From assembly GCF_023336735.1 (NCBI RefSeq), contig NZ_JAMBAQ010000006.1, forward strand, positions 1 to 64,000: a stretch of DNA of 64,000 nt. Direction: 5' to 3'. The position numbers and the translations under genes are program-made. Source of the DNA: Moraxella oculi. Its GTDB lineage: Bacteria > Pseudomonadota > Gammaproteobacteria > Pseudomonadales > Moraxellaceae. Below, one piece after another: positions 45,108 to 54,266 of the stretch. Under the pieces are notes generated by a model. That model made no database searches, was not told the origin of the DNA, and saw only the letters and a list, made by a program, of their open reading frames with translations. The stretch's first letter is position 1. Every line of letters starts with the position of its first letter.

Positions 45108-47198
45108 TTACTGCTCCACGCCTTTCATGGTGAGCTTGATGCGACCACGATTATCAATGTCTTGAACTTGCACTTTAACCACCTGCCCTTCTTTTAGGTA
45201 ATCGCTGACGGTTTCTACACGCTCATCGGCGATTTGGCTGATGTGTACCAAACCATCAGTACCAGGTAAGATGGTAACGAACGCACCAAATTCAACAATA
45301 CGAGCAACCGTACCCTCGTAGACCATACCAACTTCCACTTCAGCAGTAATGGCCTCAATTTTGGCAATCGCCGCACGAGTAGACGCTTTCGACTCACCAA
45401 AGATGCGAATCACGCCATTATCATCAATATCAACCGTCGCACCAGTCTCTTCTGTCAAAGCACGAATGGTTGCACCGCCTTTACCAATCACATCACGGAT
45501 TTTCTCAGGATTGATCTCAATGGTGGCATAGTTTGGTGCGTGAGCATTGATTTCGGTGCGAGAAGTGGCAATGACTTCATTCATGGCATTAAGAATGTGG
45601 ATACGCCCTGCATGTGCTTGACGCAGTGCTTGCTCCATGATGTCAGCAGTAATTCCCTCAATCTTAATGTCCATCTGCAATGCAGTGATGCCATTGATTG
45701 AGCCTGCCACTTTAAAGTCCATGTCGCCCAAATGATCCTCATCACCCAAAATGTCTGAAAGCACGGCAAATCTATCGCCTTCTTTCACCAGACCCATGGC
45801 AATACCTGCAACAGGTGCTTTCATAGGTACACCTGCATCCATGAGAGATAAAGACGCACCGCACACACTCGCCATTGAGCTTGAGCCATTCGACTCGGTA
45901 ATGTCTGAGACCACACGAATGGTGTATGGGAAACGATCTGCTGCTGGCAACATTGCCTGAACGCCACGGCGTGCTAAGCGACCATGCCCAATCTCACGGC
46001 GTTTTGGACCACCCTCACGACCTGTCTCGCCCACTGAATAATGTGGAAAATTATAATGTAGCATGAAATGATCTTGCTTGGTGCCAGCCAAACTGTCAAC
46101 CAAATTCACATCACGGCTTGTGCCCAAAGTCGTGGTTACAAGAGCTTGGGTCTCTCCACGAGTAAACAATGCCGAACCATGCGTGTATGGCAAAACTCCT
46201 ACTTGAATATCAAGTGCGCGTACCGTTTCCAAGTCTCGACCGTCAATACGAGGCTTACCAGATAAAATGTTATCACGCACAGTACGATATTTTAAGGTCT
46301 CAAACAACTCTTTGACTTCTTTGGCTTTTTGGGCATAATCCTCTGCATTTTCATCTCCTGCCAAAGCCAATGCTTCTTTAGCAAGCTCATCAAGGCGTGC
46401 ATAGCGATCTTGTTTGACAGTGATGGTATAAGCCTCACTCACCTTAGCAGTAAACTGCTCTTTTAGTTGGGTTTCCAATGCCTCATTGATGGCAGGAGCG
46501 ATGAATTCGGCTTTGGCATTACCCACCGCCGTTGCAAAGGCATTGATGTTATCAATGACCGTTTGTTGCTGGGCATGACCATAAAGCACTGCACCCAACA
46601 TCTGATCTTCACTCAGTTCATCAGCTTCAGATTCAACCATCAAAACAGCTGATTTTGTACCTGCTACAACCAAATCAAGCTGGCTTGCTTTCATTTGAGC
46701 CAAATTTGGGTTGAGTACATACTCATTATCAATAAAGCCCACTCGGGCGGCACCAATGGGGCCATTAAATGGCGCAGGAGAAATCGCAAGTGCTGCAGAA
46801 GCACCAATCATTGCCGCAATGTCGGCATCTTGGGTCTTACCACTTGAAATGACTGTGGCAGTGATTTGAATTTCGTTATAGTAGCCTTCTGGGAATAGCG
46901 GGCGAATCGGACGATCAATCAGGCGACTGGTCAAGGTTTCAAATTCTGACGCACGGCCTTCACGCTTGCCGTAGCCCCCAGGAATCTTACCTGATGCGTA
47001 CATTTTTTCTTGGTAGTTTACGGTCAATGGGAAAAAATCTTGACCAGCCACCGCTTCTGGGCGTACCACCACTGCAACCAATACCGAGACATCACCCATA
47101 TGCACAAGCACACTATTGGCTTGGCGAGCAATACGACCCGTTTCTAAAACAACCTGCTGGTTGCCGTATTGAAATTCTTGACGAATGATATTAAACAT
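45108..47198 (-). CDS. pnp: Polyribonucleotide nucleotidyltransferase (PNPase)
   Basis: This phosphorolytic 3'-5' exoribonuclease is part of the RNA degradosome. The 696 residues have two RNase PH domains ([20 protein letters not shown] in the first, and [20 protein letters not shown] in the second). The KH domain contains [20 protein letters not shown], and the S1 domain is at the C-terminus ([19 protein letters not shown]). AAGGA lies 7 nt before the ATG. rpsO is upstream, separated by a terminator, the usual arrangement. The length is slightly shorter than E. coli (711). Confidence 0.97.
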   Translation of the reverse strand: MFNIIRQEFQYGNQQVVLETGRIARQANSVLVHMGDVSVLVAVVVRPEAVAGQDFFPLTVNYQEKMYASGKIPGGYGKREGRASEFETLTSRLIDRPIRPLFPEGYYNEIQITATVISSGKTQDADIAAMIGASAALAISPAPFNGPIGAARVGFIDNEYVLNPNLAQMKASQLDLVVAGTKSAVLMVESEADELSEDQMLGAVLYGHAQQQTVIDNINAFATAVGNAKAEFIAPAINEALETQLKEQFTAKVSEAYTITVKQDRYARLDELAKEALALAGDENAEDYAQKAKEVKELFETLKYRTVRDNILSGKPRIDGRDLETVRALDIQVGVLPYTHGSALFTRGETQALVTTTLGTSRDVNLVDSLAGTKQDHFMLHYNFPHYSVGETGREGGPKRREIGHGRLARRGVQAMLPAADRFPYTIRVVSDITESNGSSSMASVCGASLSLMDAGVPMKAPVAGIAMGLVKEGDRFAVLSDILGDEDHLGDMDFKVAGSINGITALQMDIKIEGITADIMEQALRQAHAGRIHILNAMNEVIATSRTEINAHAPNYATIEINPEKIRDVIGKGGATIRALTEETGATVDIDDNGVIRIFGESKASTRAAIAKIEAITAEVEVGMVYEGTVARIVEFGAFVTILPGTDGLVHISQIADERVETVSDYLKEGQVVKVQVQDIDNRGRIKLTMKGVEQ

Positions 47199-47344
47199 AC
47201 ATACTTCCTTTAAAAATTTTCAATCACCTTACCATAAAAGGCTAATCAATGAATTTTAAGTCATCAATCCACTGCCTCATCATTATTATCAGGAGCAAAA
47301 CCCATCGATTAGCATTCTAGGGTAACCAGTGATCACAACGATTC

Positions 47345-47388
47345 AAATTAAAAAAACAAAACGGCGTTTTATAAAAAAACACCGTTTT
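47345..47388 (-). terminator. Terminator between rpsO and pnp
   Basis: On the minus strand AAAACGGTGT and ACGCCGTTTT pair around an A/T-rich loop and are followed by GTTTTTTTAATTT. It allows read-through control as in other rpsO-pnp operons. Confidence 0.75.
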
Positions 47389-47433
47389 ATCTTAGGGTGT
47401 GTCAGTAAAAAACCAACCTAAACCCAAAGCCGA

Positions 47434-47706
47434 TTAACGGCGTAATCCAAGCTCGCCAATCAATGCAGTATAACGATCCAGATCCTTACCTTTTAGGTAA
47501 TCTAGTAACTTACGGCGTTGGTTAACCATGCGGATCAGACCACGACGGCTGTGGTGGTCAGCTTTATGCGTCTTAAAATGTCCCTGCAGGTCGTTAATGC
47601 GAGCAGTTAATAGAGCAACTTGAACCTCTGGGCTACCAGTGTCATTTTCGCCACGCTTGAATTTGGCGATGATGTCTTCACGATCTTTGTTAGTTAACAT
47701 AACCAA
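47434..47706 (-). CDS. rpsO: 30S ribosomal protein S15
   Basis: The 90-residue primary rRNA-binding protein has the S15 signatures [40 protein letters not shown] and [18 protein letters not shown] precedes the ATG. It is transcribed ahead of pnp. The gene ahead of it in the classical order, truB, is 8 kb away in this genome. Confidence 0.97.
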   Translation of the reverse strand: MVMLTNKDREDIIAKFKRGENDTGSPEVQVALLTARINDLQGHFKTHKADHHSRRGLIRMVNQRRKLLDYLKGKDLDRYTALIGELGLRR

Positions 47707-47878
47707 TCCTTAAAATAATGCAATGCGAATGATACAGGCAAGCATTGCATTGCCAAAGCTTGCCTAATGATACAAAGCGTGTATTATAGCACACAAATTT
47801 TAAAAAGTCATTTTAAAACAACTGTTAATGCCAAGTGGCATAAAAAAACAAATGCTCTCAATCCATGGTCAGGCAGGA

Positions 47879-48481
47879 TTAGAAGCTGTATCTGACAGCG
47901 ATTTTGGCACCATGCTCATCAACTTTAGTATTTTGTAACTTACCCAAATAATTATATTGAACACTGCCATCAATCACCCATTTTGGGTTCACCTCATAAG
48001 AAGCACCCGCCACCACCCCAAGACCTGCTTGAGTTTTCTTTTGAGCGGTAGATGCATAATAAACACTGCTACCAATGGTCGTTCTGTGCTTGGCATCCAA
48101 GTTCATTTTATTCACACCCAAGCGAGCGCCCACATAAGGAGTGAACTGTGCAACTGGAGTAAAATCATAAAACGCAGACACGCCCACAGATTGTGTTTTT
48201 AGTTTACGCTTTGAATAGTCTGTCGCAACATCAAAGCCTTTTTGTTCATGCTCAACCTCACCAAAATTCGTGTAATCTAGTGCATAGCGACCCGCATTGA
48301 GTTTACCGCCCACAGCCACAGAAAATGCCTTATCAGAATCTTTAAGATTGACATCTGCTTGAGATTCTTTGGCATTAGTTGTTGACAACCCCAAAGAAGC
48401 CTGCACATAGGGGTGATTGATTTTAGCATTAGCAACAACAGACAGACTTGCAATGAATAGTGCTGGGAATAGCTTTCTCAT
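47879..48481 (-). CDS. Opacity-type outer-membrane beta-barrel protein
   Basis: I start at 48481 (200 residues), where MRKLFPALFIASLSVVANA is a clear signal peptide. The mature part has alternating hydrophobic strands such as KAFSVAVGGKLNAGRYALDY, TPYVGARLGVNK and QAGLGVVAGASYEV, and ends in RYSF with the terminal Phe that targets BamA. It resembles opacity/OmpA-like eight-strand porins. The function could be adhesion or surface stability. It stands alone, with hairpins either side. Confidence 0.85.
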   Translation of the reverse strand: MRKLFPALFIASLSVVANAKINHPYVQASLGLSTTNAKESQADVNLKDSDKAFSVAVGGKLNAGRYALDYTNFGEVEHEQKGFDVATDYSKRKLKTQSVGVSAFYDFTPVAQFTPYVGARLGVNKMNLDAKHRTTIGSSVYYASTAQKKTQAGLGVVAGASYEVNPKWVIDGSVQYNYLGKLQNTKVDEHGAKIAVRYSF

Positions 48482-48559
48482 AATCAGTACCTTAGATTCT
48501 ATCATTGATCATATGTCGATCAACTCATCAAATAAAAATGAACGAACTCACATAAAAAT

Positions 48560-48586
48560 AAAAAAGCCAAGCAGCTTGGCTTTTTT
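48560..48586. terminator. Bidirectional terminator of the Bor-like pair
   Basis: AAAAAAGCCAA and TTGGCTTTTTT form a perfect stem around GCAGC, directly downstream of the first Bor-like gene. Confidence 0.75.
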
Positions 48587-48610
48587 AAGGGTGTCTTAGC
48601 CTTTTTTTGA

Positions 48611-48904
48611 TTAACGGCAATAAACCGTTGAAGTCTTTGGAGAGTAGATGCCTAAGGTTACGATAGATAGTAACAAATCTTTTGGCTCATCCTTACTTTG
48701 TACAGAAGCAACTTTATCAGCACCACCACACACCTTAGCAGCATCTATGGTTTTTTCTTGGGCGATGCCACCAATAAAGAAGCTTTGAGATTGGCTATAA
48801 GCTGGGGTGGTTTTATTAGTATCACGAATGAGAGCAGTTTGGGCTGCGCAGCCTGACAAAATGGTCGCTAGGCTTAGTAATCCAACAGTGGCTAACTTTT
48901 TCAT
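48611..48904 (-). CDS. Bor/Iss-family lipoprotein, copy 1
   Basis: I start at 48904 (97 residues) after AGGA. The lipobox LSGC gives Cys19. The Bor pattern is clear: SQSFFIGGIAQEKTIDAAKV, CGGADKVASVQ and LGIYSPKTSTVYC. Phage lambda Bor and the related Iss increase serum survival in E. coli; whether that holds here is unknown. It is the downstream member of a tandem pair, and the two genes are 20 nt apart. Confidence 0.85.
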   Translation of the reverse strand: MKKLATVGLLSLATILSGCAAQTALIRDTNKTTPAYSQSQSFFIGGIAQEKTIDAAKVCGGADKVASVQSKDEPKDLLLSIVTLGIYSPKTSTVYCR

Positions 48905-48924
48905 ACATCGATTCCTGTCTAGAA

Positions 48925-49215
48925 TTATTTGCAATAAACTTTAATTTGAAGAGGTGTGTAAATGCCAGAAGAAAGTGTTCCCAAAAGACCGTTGATGAAG
49001 CTTTTTTGAGTTTCAATACGAGTAACATTTTCTGCACCATTGCAAACCTTACTGGCATCAACACTTTGCTCTTGAGCCAAGCCACTAACGAAGAATGTCT
49101 GTGCCTTGTCATAAGTCGGTTGTGCGCTGGTGTCTTTTGGTGCAAGCAGATAAGTTTGGGTTGCACAGCCAGTACTTAAAGCAGCCAGCATGGCCACAAG
49201 AAATGCTTTTTTCAT
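48925..49215 (-). CDS. Bor/Iss-family lipoprotein, copy 2
   Basis: I start at 49215 (96 residues) after AGGA. The lipobox STGC gives Cys17. The conserved blocks are AQTFFVSGLAQEQSVDASKV, CNGAENVTRIETQKSFINGL and GIYTPLQIKVYC, closer to canonical Bor than copy 1. The two copies have diverged strongly outside these motifs, so the duplication is not recent. No phage gene is nearby, which argues for a resident lipoprotein rather than a fresh prophage remnant. Confidence 0.88.
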   Translation of the reverse strand: MKKAFLVAMLAALSTGCATQTYLLAPKDTSAQPTYDKAQTFFVSGLAQEQSVDASKVCNGAENVTRIETQKSFINGLLGTLSSGIYTPLQIKVYCK

Positions 49216-49377
49216 AACATTAATCCTAAATAAAAATAAATGCAAAATTTATTTTAACAAAAAATCAACGAATAGGCAATGACAACTCACTTAACAACAA
49301 ATAGGTTTTTAGGTTTTGACTTTTCCGTCTGGATTGTCATCAAATTGTTTTTTTTGTGAATCATGGCAGCATCAAAA

Positions 49378-50766
49378 TCAAGCACCTAGGTATGAATCAA
49401 CCACCCTTCCCACCACGATGATTGCAGGGGCTGGCAAACCTTCAATTGCTTGTTTTTCTACAATATTACTTAAATCCCCCACCAATACTTTTTGAGTTGG
49501 TAGGCTGGCGTGCGAAATGATCGCCACAGGCATATCACTTGGTAACTCCGTTGTCAAACTTGCCACAACCTTGTCAAGGGCGTGCAATCCCATATAAAAC
49601 ACCAGCGTTTCATCGGCTTGATAGGTGCTTTTTAGACCATCAAAACTCTTACCCATTTGATAGCACCCTGTCAAAAATCGCACGCTGGTCGCCACGCCAC
49701 GATGTGTCAAAGGAATGCCTGCACCACTTGCCCCTGCCAGGCTTGCACTGATGCCAGGCACGACTTGATATGGCACGCCTGCGACTTGGCACGCCTGCAT
49801 TTCTTCGCCACCACGCCCAAAAATAAAAGGATCTCCGCCTTTTAGGCGCAATGCTCTTTTGCCTTGCTTTGCCAAATCCACCAGCAGCTGATTGATGTCA
49901 GATTGACTTTTGGCGTGGCACGAGCGTTTTTTACCCACAAAAATTCTATCAATATCACGCCGACACAAATCCAAAATCTCATCAGGCACCAACGCATCAT
50001 ACAACACCACATCGGCTTGCTGCATCAATCTTAATGCCTTGAAAGTCAGCAAATCAGCCGAACCTGCCCCCGCTCCAACAATATACACTTCGCCCTGATG
50101 ATGGCTGGCTTTTTCAAAGTTGGCTAATTGAGCGTGTAATTCTTCAAGATTGATGTTTTGAGCATCAGCAAACACGCCTACACCATTTAAATTTTCGCCA
50201 AAGATTTTTTCCCAAAACTTGCGTCTGGCATTGACATTAGGCAGGCGTTTTTTAATCGTGTCTCTAAATTCGCCTGCCATTTTTGCCAACACACCGATAT
50301 TAGTAGGCAACAGCGTTTCTATTTTGGCACGGATAAGGCGTGCCAATACAGGGGAATTGCCATTTGATGAAATACCCACCGTAATTGGATTTCTATCCAC
50401 AATCGCAGGAAAAATAAAATCACACAATGCTGGCGTATCCACCACATTCACCGCCAGATGAATTTTTTTGCAATCGTAGTAGATTTGGCGGTTTAACTGA
50501 TTGTCATCAGTGGCAACAACACAAAAGGCAAAATCAGCATTTAAATCGGTTTTGTCATAAGATTTCATCATCAGCCGATGATTGCTATCTGCTAGCCCAT
50601 CATTGTTTAATAAGACCTTTAAATCATTGTGAATATTTTTGGCAATGACCGTAATGTTCGCCCCTGCCGATTTTATCAAGCCAGCTTTACGAATGGCAAC
50701 TTCGCCACCACCGATGATTAGCACAGAGCGATTTTGTAAATTAAAAAATAATGGCAAGGTGTTCAT
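49378..50766 (-). CDS. cysG: Siroheme synthase (trifunctional CysG)
   Basis: The fusion enzyme converts uroporphyrinogen III to siroheme. The N-terminal dehydrogenase/ferrochelatase part starts with the dinucleotide motif VLIIGGGEVAIRKA. The C-terminal SAM methyltransferase has VYIVGAGAGSADLLTFKALR and GGDPFIFGRGGEE. The 462 residues match E. coli CysG (457). AGGGAAG precedes the ATG. It is the last gene of a unit with the siroheme-dependent sulfite reductase and the DUF934 protein, so cofactor and enzyme are made together. Confidence 0.95.
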   Translation of the reverse strand: MNTLPLFFNLQNRSVLIIGGGEVAIRKAGLIKSAGANITVIAKNIHNDLKVLLNNDGLADSNHRLMMKSYDKTDLNADFAFCVVATDDNQLNRQIYYDCKKIHLAVNVVDTPALCDFIFPAIVDRNPITVGISSNGNSPVLARLIRAKIETLLPTNIGVLAKMAGEFRDTIKKRLPNVNARRKFWEKIFGENLNGVGVFADAQNINLEELHAQLANFEKASHHQGEVYIVGAGAGSADLLTFKALRLMQQADVVLYDALVPDEILDLCRRDIDRIFVGKKRSCHAKSQSDINQLLVDLAKQGKRALRLKGGDPFIFGRGGEEMQACQVAGVPYQVVPGISASLAGASGAGIPLTHRGVATSVRFLTGCYQMGKSFDGLKSTYQADETLVFYMGLHALDKVVASLTTELPSDMPVAIISHASLPTQKVLVGDLSNIVEKQAIEGLPAPAIIVVGRVVDSYLGA

Positions 50767-50775
50767 CTGACTTCC

Positions 50776-51285
50776 CTATTGAAACATTGGCAAAGCCTTT
50801 GCCGACTGTCCAAAATGCCCACTCTTTAAATCACTGAGGGTTTTTAAAAGCGTGTCTAACTGTTCATCTTTGACAAAAAATCCTGTCGCCCCTGATTTAA
50901 GATAATAATTGGCTTGGTCTAAGCCATAGTTACCCAAAAGATAAATTTCTTTATCAAAACCTTTATTTATTAAATAACGAATCAGGCTAAATGTCCGTCC
51001 ATCTTTAAAATCTTTGACAAAAAACACTGCTTTATCAATCGGTTTTTTGAGCAGTTCATCAATCTCATCTGTCGTGTTATCGGCTGTCAGTAAGATGTTT
51101 TTGGTGCGACTGGCAAGCTTATCAAATTCATCTAATAATGCCAAATCAAGGGTGTCTTCTGCGTGTTCATTTGCCAAAAACTGCGTCATCAGACTTTCTG
51201 CCAACTCATCAAGCTTGTTGGTTAATAAAGACAGATTGACGATTTCTTGCTTGATTTTTTGATTTTTAAATTCAACCAAATACAT
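50776..51285 (-). CDS. DUF934 protein associated with sulfite reductase
   Basis: I start at 51285, where GGAG lies 8 nt before the ATG (169 residues). The DUF934 core is the segment VFFVKDFKDGRTFSLIRYLI then a helix, YLLGNYGLDQANYYLKSGAT and FGQSAKALPMF. The family is nearly always encoded next to sulfite/nitrite reductase and is thought to aid electron transfer or assembly; this is association, not proof. It lies between cysI (14 nt) and cysG (9 nt). Confidence 0.85.
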   Translation of the reverse strand: MYLVEFKNQKIKQEIVNLSLLTNKLDELAESLMTQFLANEHAEDTLDLALLDEFDKLASRTKNILLTADNTTDEIDELLKKPIDKAVFFVKDFKDGRTFSLIRYLINKGFDKEIYLLGNYGLDQANYYLKSGATGFFVKDEQLDTLLKTLSDLKSGHFGQSAKALPMFQ

Positions 51286-51299
51286 TGTCATTACTCCAA

Positions 51300-52994
51300 T
51301 CAACCATAAACCGCCGTTTTAAACGGTTCAATGCCCACACGACTCACAAAATCGCCAAAGCATTCAACCTCATCGGCATTTTCTCGACGACCTGCTTTAT
51401 AAACTTGGGCAATGGTCAAAATGGTATTAGCGACTTCATCAGCAGGCACGGCTCTTCCTAAGATTTTCCCAAGTTTTGCGTCTGCTCCACCATTACCACC
51501 AAGACTGATTTGATACCAATGCTCGCCTTTTTTGTCCACGCCCAAAATGCCAATATCGCCAATATGATGATGCGCACAAGCATTCATACAGCCCGACATA
51601 TTCAGACGAATATCACCCAAGTCATATAAATAATCCAGATCGTCAAAGGCTTGTTCAATATTTTCGGCAATATTATGCGTCGTGGCATTTGCCAAAGAAC
51701 AATAGTCAAAGCCAGGGCAAACAATCATATCGGTGAGTGTGCCAATGTTTGGGCGTGCCAAATTCAATTCATTTAAAGCCTTCCACAACGCATACAAATC
51801 GCCAAACTTAATGTCGGATAAAATCACATTTTGCTGATGGGTAACACGAACTTCGCCAAAGCTGTATTTGTCCGCCAAATCCGCCAAGGCATTCATCTGT
51901 GAGCTTGTCATATCGCCAGACGGTACAAATTTTTCCGTGCCGTCTTTATGTTTAATTAAGCCTGCTTTTAAAGAAATCACAACCGCACGATAGCCGTTAA
52001 CTTTATGACCAACCGTATTATGCTCATACCAATTTTTAAAATCCTGATCGTCATTTAATTGAGAGTTTAATTTGTCGGTTGCACTTAATAGATCCAAGCG
52101 TTCATAATCAGGCGATGTAAAATGACGCTGTGCCTTATCAAAATTATCGTCGGATAGGGTCAGTTCGCCATCCTTACTAAACTGCCATTCATTTTCCACC
52201 TTTTGGGCAAATTCTTTTACCCCTAAGCTTTCTACCAAAATTTTAATGCGAGCTTTATATTTATTATCTCGCCTGCCTTCTAGATTATAGACACGCAAAA
52301 TCGCATCCAAATAGCTTAACAAATGACGGCGTGGCAAAAACTCTTTAATCACTTTACCGATAATGGGCGTGCGTCCAAGCCCACCTCCGACAATCACCTC
52401 AAAGCCAAGCTCATCATTTTGTCGAACCAAATGCAATCCGATGTCGTGTAGCTGACTTGCGGCTCGGTCGGCTTTTGAGCCAATCACCGCAATTTTAAAT
52501 TTGCGTGGCAAATAGGCAAATTCTGGATGAAAAGTACTCCATTGGCGAATGATTTCACAATAAGGGCGTGGGTCGGCGATTTCGTCAGGGCTTATTCCTG
52601 CAAAAGGATCGGTGGTGGTGTTTCTGATGCAATTACCCGATGTCTGAGTGGCGTGCATTTGATTGTCTGCCAATAATTGCAAAATGTCAGGCACTTGTTC
52701 CAAATTAACCCAGTTAAACTGAATGTTGGTACGAGTGGTAAAATGCCCATAACCTTGATCAAATTCATCAGCAACTTTTGCCAGCGTGCGTAATTGATGA
52801 CTTGCCATCAGCCCATAAGGAATGGCGACACGCAGCATTGGTGCGTGGCGTTGAATATACAACCCATTTTGTAGGCGGATGGGTAAAAATTCTTCTTCTG
52901 ACAACTCACCTGCCAAGAATCGCTGGGTTTGATGACGGTATTGAGCAACTCGTTCATTCACCAAAGTTTGGTCGGCGTAAGAATATTGATACAT
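51300..52994 (-). CDS. cysI: Siroheme-dependent sulfite (nitrite) reductase, hemoprotein
   Basis: The 564-residue enzyme reduces sulfite to sulfide with siroheme and a 4Fe-4S cluster. The ferredoxin-type repeats are at the N-terminus (RVAIPYGLMASHQLRTLAKV) and centre. The cluster motif is CPGFDYCSLA followed by CMNACAHHHIGDIGILG. TSGNCIRNTTTDPFAG and the Arg/Lys anion-binding residues are kept. Sulfite rather than nitrite is inferred from the DUF934 and cysG neighbours. It is the first gene of the operon; a divergent tauD lies upstream. Confidence 0.92.
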   Translation of the reverse strand: MYQYSYADQTLVNERVAQYRHQTQRFLAGELSEEEFLPIRLQNGLYIQRHAPMLRVAIPYGLMASHQLRTLAKVADEFDQGYGHFTTRTNIQFNWVNLEQVPDILQLLADNQMHATQTSGNCIRNTTTDPFAGISPDEIADPRPYCEIIRQWSTFHPEFAYLPRKFKIAVIGSKADRAASQLHDIGLHLVRQNDELGFEVIVGGGLGRTPIIGKVIKEFLPRRHLLSYLDAILRVYNLEGRRDNKYKARIKILVESLGVKEFAQKVENEWQFSKDGELTLSDDNFDKAQRHFTSPDYERLDLLSATDKLNSQLNDDQDFKNWYEHNTVGHKVNGYRAVVISLKAGLIKHKDGTEKFVPSGDMTSSQMNALADLADKYSFGEVRVTHQQNVILSDIKFGDLYALWKALNELNLARPNIGTLTDMIVCPGFDYCSLANATTHNIAENIEQAFDDLDYLYDLGDIRLNMSGCMNACAHHHIGDIGILGVDKKGEHWYQISLGGNGGADAKLGKILGRAVPADEVANTILTIAQVYKAGRRENADEVECFGDFVSRVGIEPFKTAVYG

Positions 52995-53082
52995 TTGGCT
53001 GATCCTATGTGGCTAATGCACCAATATGATAGTCGCTCTTAAATGATTTATTAAATGCCAATTCACAGTTTTATTATTACTA

Positions 53083-53097
53083 ATTGGAATATCCAAT
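53083..53097. promoter_or_regulatory. Palindromic operator candidate between cysI and tauD
   Basis: ATTGGA-ATA-TCCAAT is a perfect dyad with 6-bp arms in the divergent spacer. It could be a binding site for a sulfur regulator such as a CysB-type LysR protein, but the motif is not a known consensus. Confidence 0.4.
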
Positions 53098-53213
53098 GAT
53101 GATAAATATAACATTTATTCAAATATAGAATATCAAAATCCTAAAAAACAGCTTTATATTGCCAAACAATATCTGCTTTAATAAATCCAAAGCCATTCAT
53201 TTTGGACAAACAT

Positions 53214-54068
53214 ATGAACATCACACCCCTTAAATCTACCATCGGTGCAATCATCTCTGACATAGACCTAAACCAGTTGACCGATGATGATCGACACACG
53301 ATTAAAAAAGCTCTTTTAAGTCATCAAGTGCTATTTTTTAAAGATCAGCGTCTAACCACTCAAGCACAAGTGGCGATCGCTCGCATTTTTGGCGAGTTGC
53401 ACATTCACCCTGTATTTCCGACCGTCCCCGATGTGCCAGAAATCATTGTGCTTGATAGCCATCAGACCAACCTCAAAGATAATGAGCTTTGGCATACCGA
53501 TGTTACTTTTAGTAAAACTCCGCCGCTTGGCTGTGTGCTACGAGCGGTTAAAATTCCACCTACAGGAGGCGATACGCTATGGGCAAGCCAAACATCAGCA
53601 TTTGATGCTCTTGACGATGACATCAAAAATTTGCTTCGTGGCAAGACCGCCACTCACGACATTCGCCTGTCGTTTCCGCCAGAACGCTTTGGGCAAAGCC
53701 AAGCAGACGATGAAAAATTACAAAAAGCCATCGCAGACAACCCACCCATCAGCCACCCTGTGGTGCGTACCCACCCTGAAACAGGCAAAGAGATTTTGTT
53801 TGTTACGGAAGGTTTTGCCAGCCATATTGACGGGCTTGATGAGCAGACGAGTCGTGAACTTTTGGACAGGTTATTCGCTCATAGCATCCAAGACGATTTT
53901 GTCATTCGCCACAAGTGGTGTGAAGGCGATGTGGTGATTTGGGATAATCGCTCCACCCAGCACAAAGCACTGTTTGATTACGGCGACAATCATCGGATTA
54001 TGCACCGTGCCACAGTGGTGGGCGATGTGCCGTTTTATGACCAACAACATCAAAAGAAAGTCGTATAA
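53214..54068 (+). CDS. tauD: Taurine dioxygenase / TauD-TfdA family
   Basis: The iron- and 2-oxoglutarate-dependent oxygenase releases sulfite from taurine or a similar sulfonate. I start at the ATG at 53214 (284 residues). The iron ligands are in ELWHTDVTF (His-x-Asp) and the distal His in GDNHRIMHRATVVG; the latter Arg binds 2-oxoglutarate. The FFKDQRLT and GGDTLWASQ motifs are characteristic. The uptake genes tauABC are not nearby. Its position beside the sulfite reductase operon supports a role in supplying sulfite. A terminator follows. Confidence 0.92.
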   Translation: MNITPLKSTIGAIISDIDLNQLTDDDRHTIKKALLSHQVLFFKDQRLTTQAQVAIARIFGELHIHPVFPTVPDVPEIIVLDSHQTNLKDNELWHTDVTFSKTPPLGCVLRAVKIPPTGGDTLWASQTSAFDALDDDIKNLLRGKTATHDIRLSFPPERFGQSQADDEKLQKAIADNPPISHPVVRTHPETGKEILFVTEGFASHIDGLDEQTSRELLDRLFAHSIQDDFVIRHKWCEGDVVIWDNRSTQHKALFDYGDNHRIMHRATVVGDVPFYDQQHQKKVV

Positions 54069-54181
54069 AAGTAACGGAATTTAAAATGAAAGCCAACCAT
54101 CAAGGCAAATTGTAATTCATTCAACAAAAGCAATGGTCAAAATCCAACCTGTTTTTTCGATAATGTTAAATTCATCCATTC

Positions 54182-54240
54182 AAAAACCCACCAATCCATA
54201 CAAACCCTTCTAAAAAAATTGGGGTTGGTGGTTTTTATTT
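54182..54240 (+). terminator. Terminator of tauD
   Basis: AAAAACCCACCAA and TTGGTGGTTTTT pair around a long loop, followed by a T-rich tail. The hairpin overlaps an open upstream frame of the permease, which argues that the permease starts later. Confidence 0.7.
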
Positions 54241-54266
54241 ACCAAAAATTAAAAAGGTTAAGCCAA

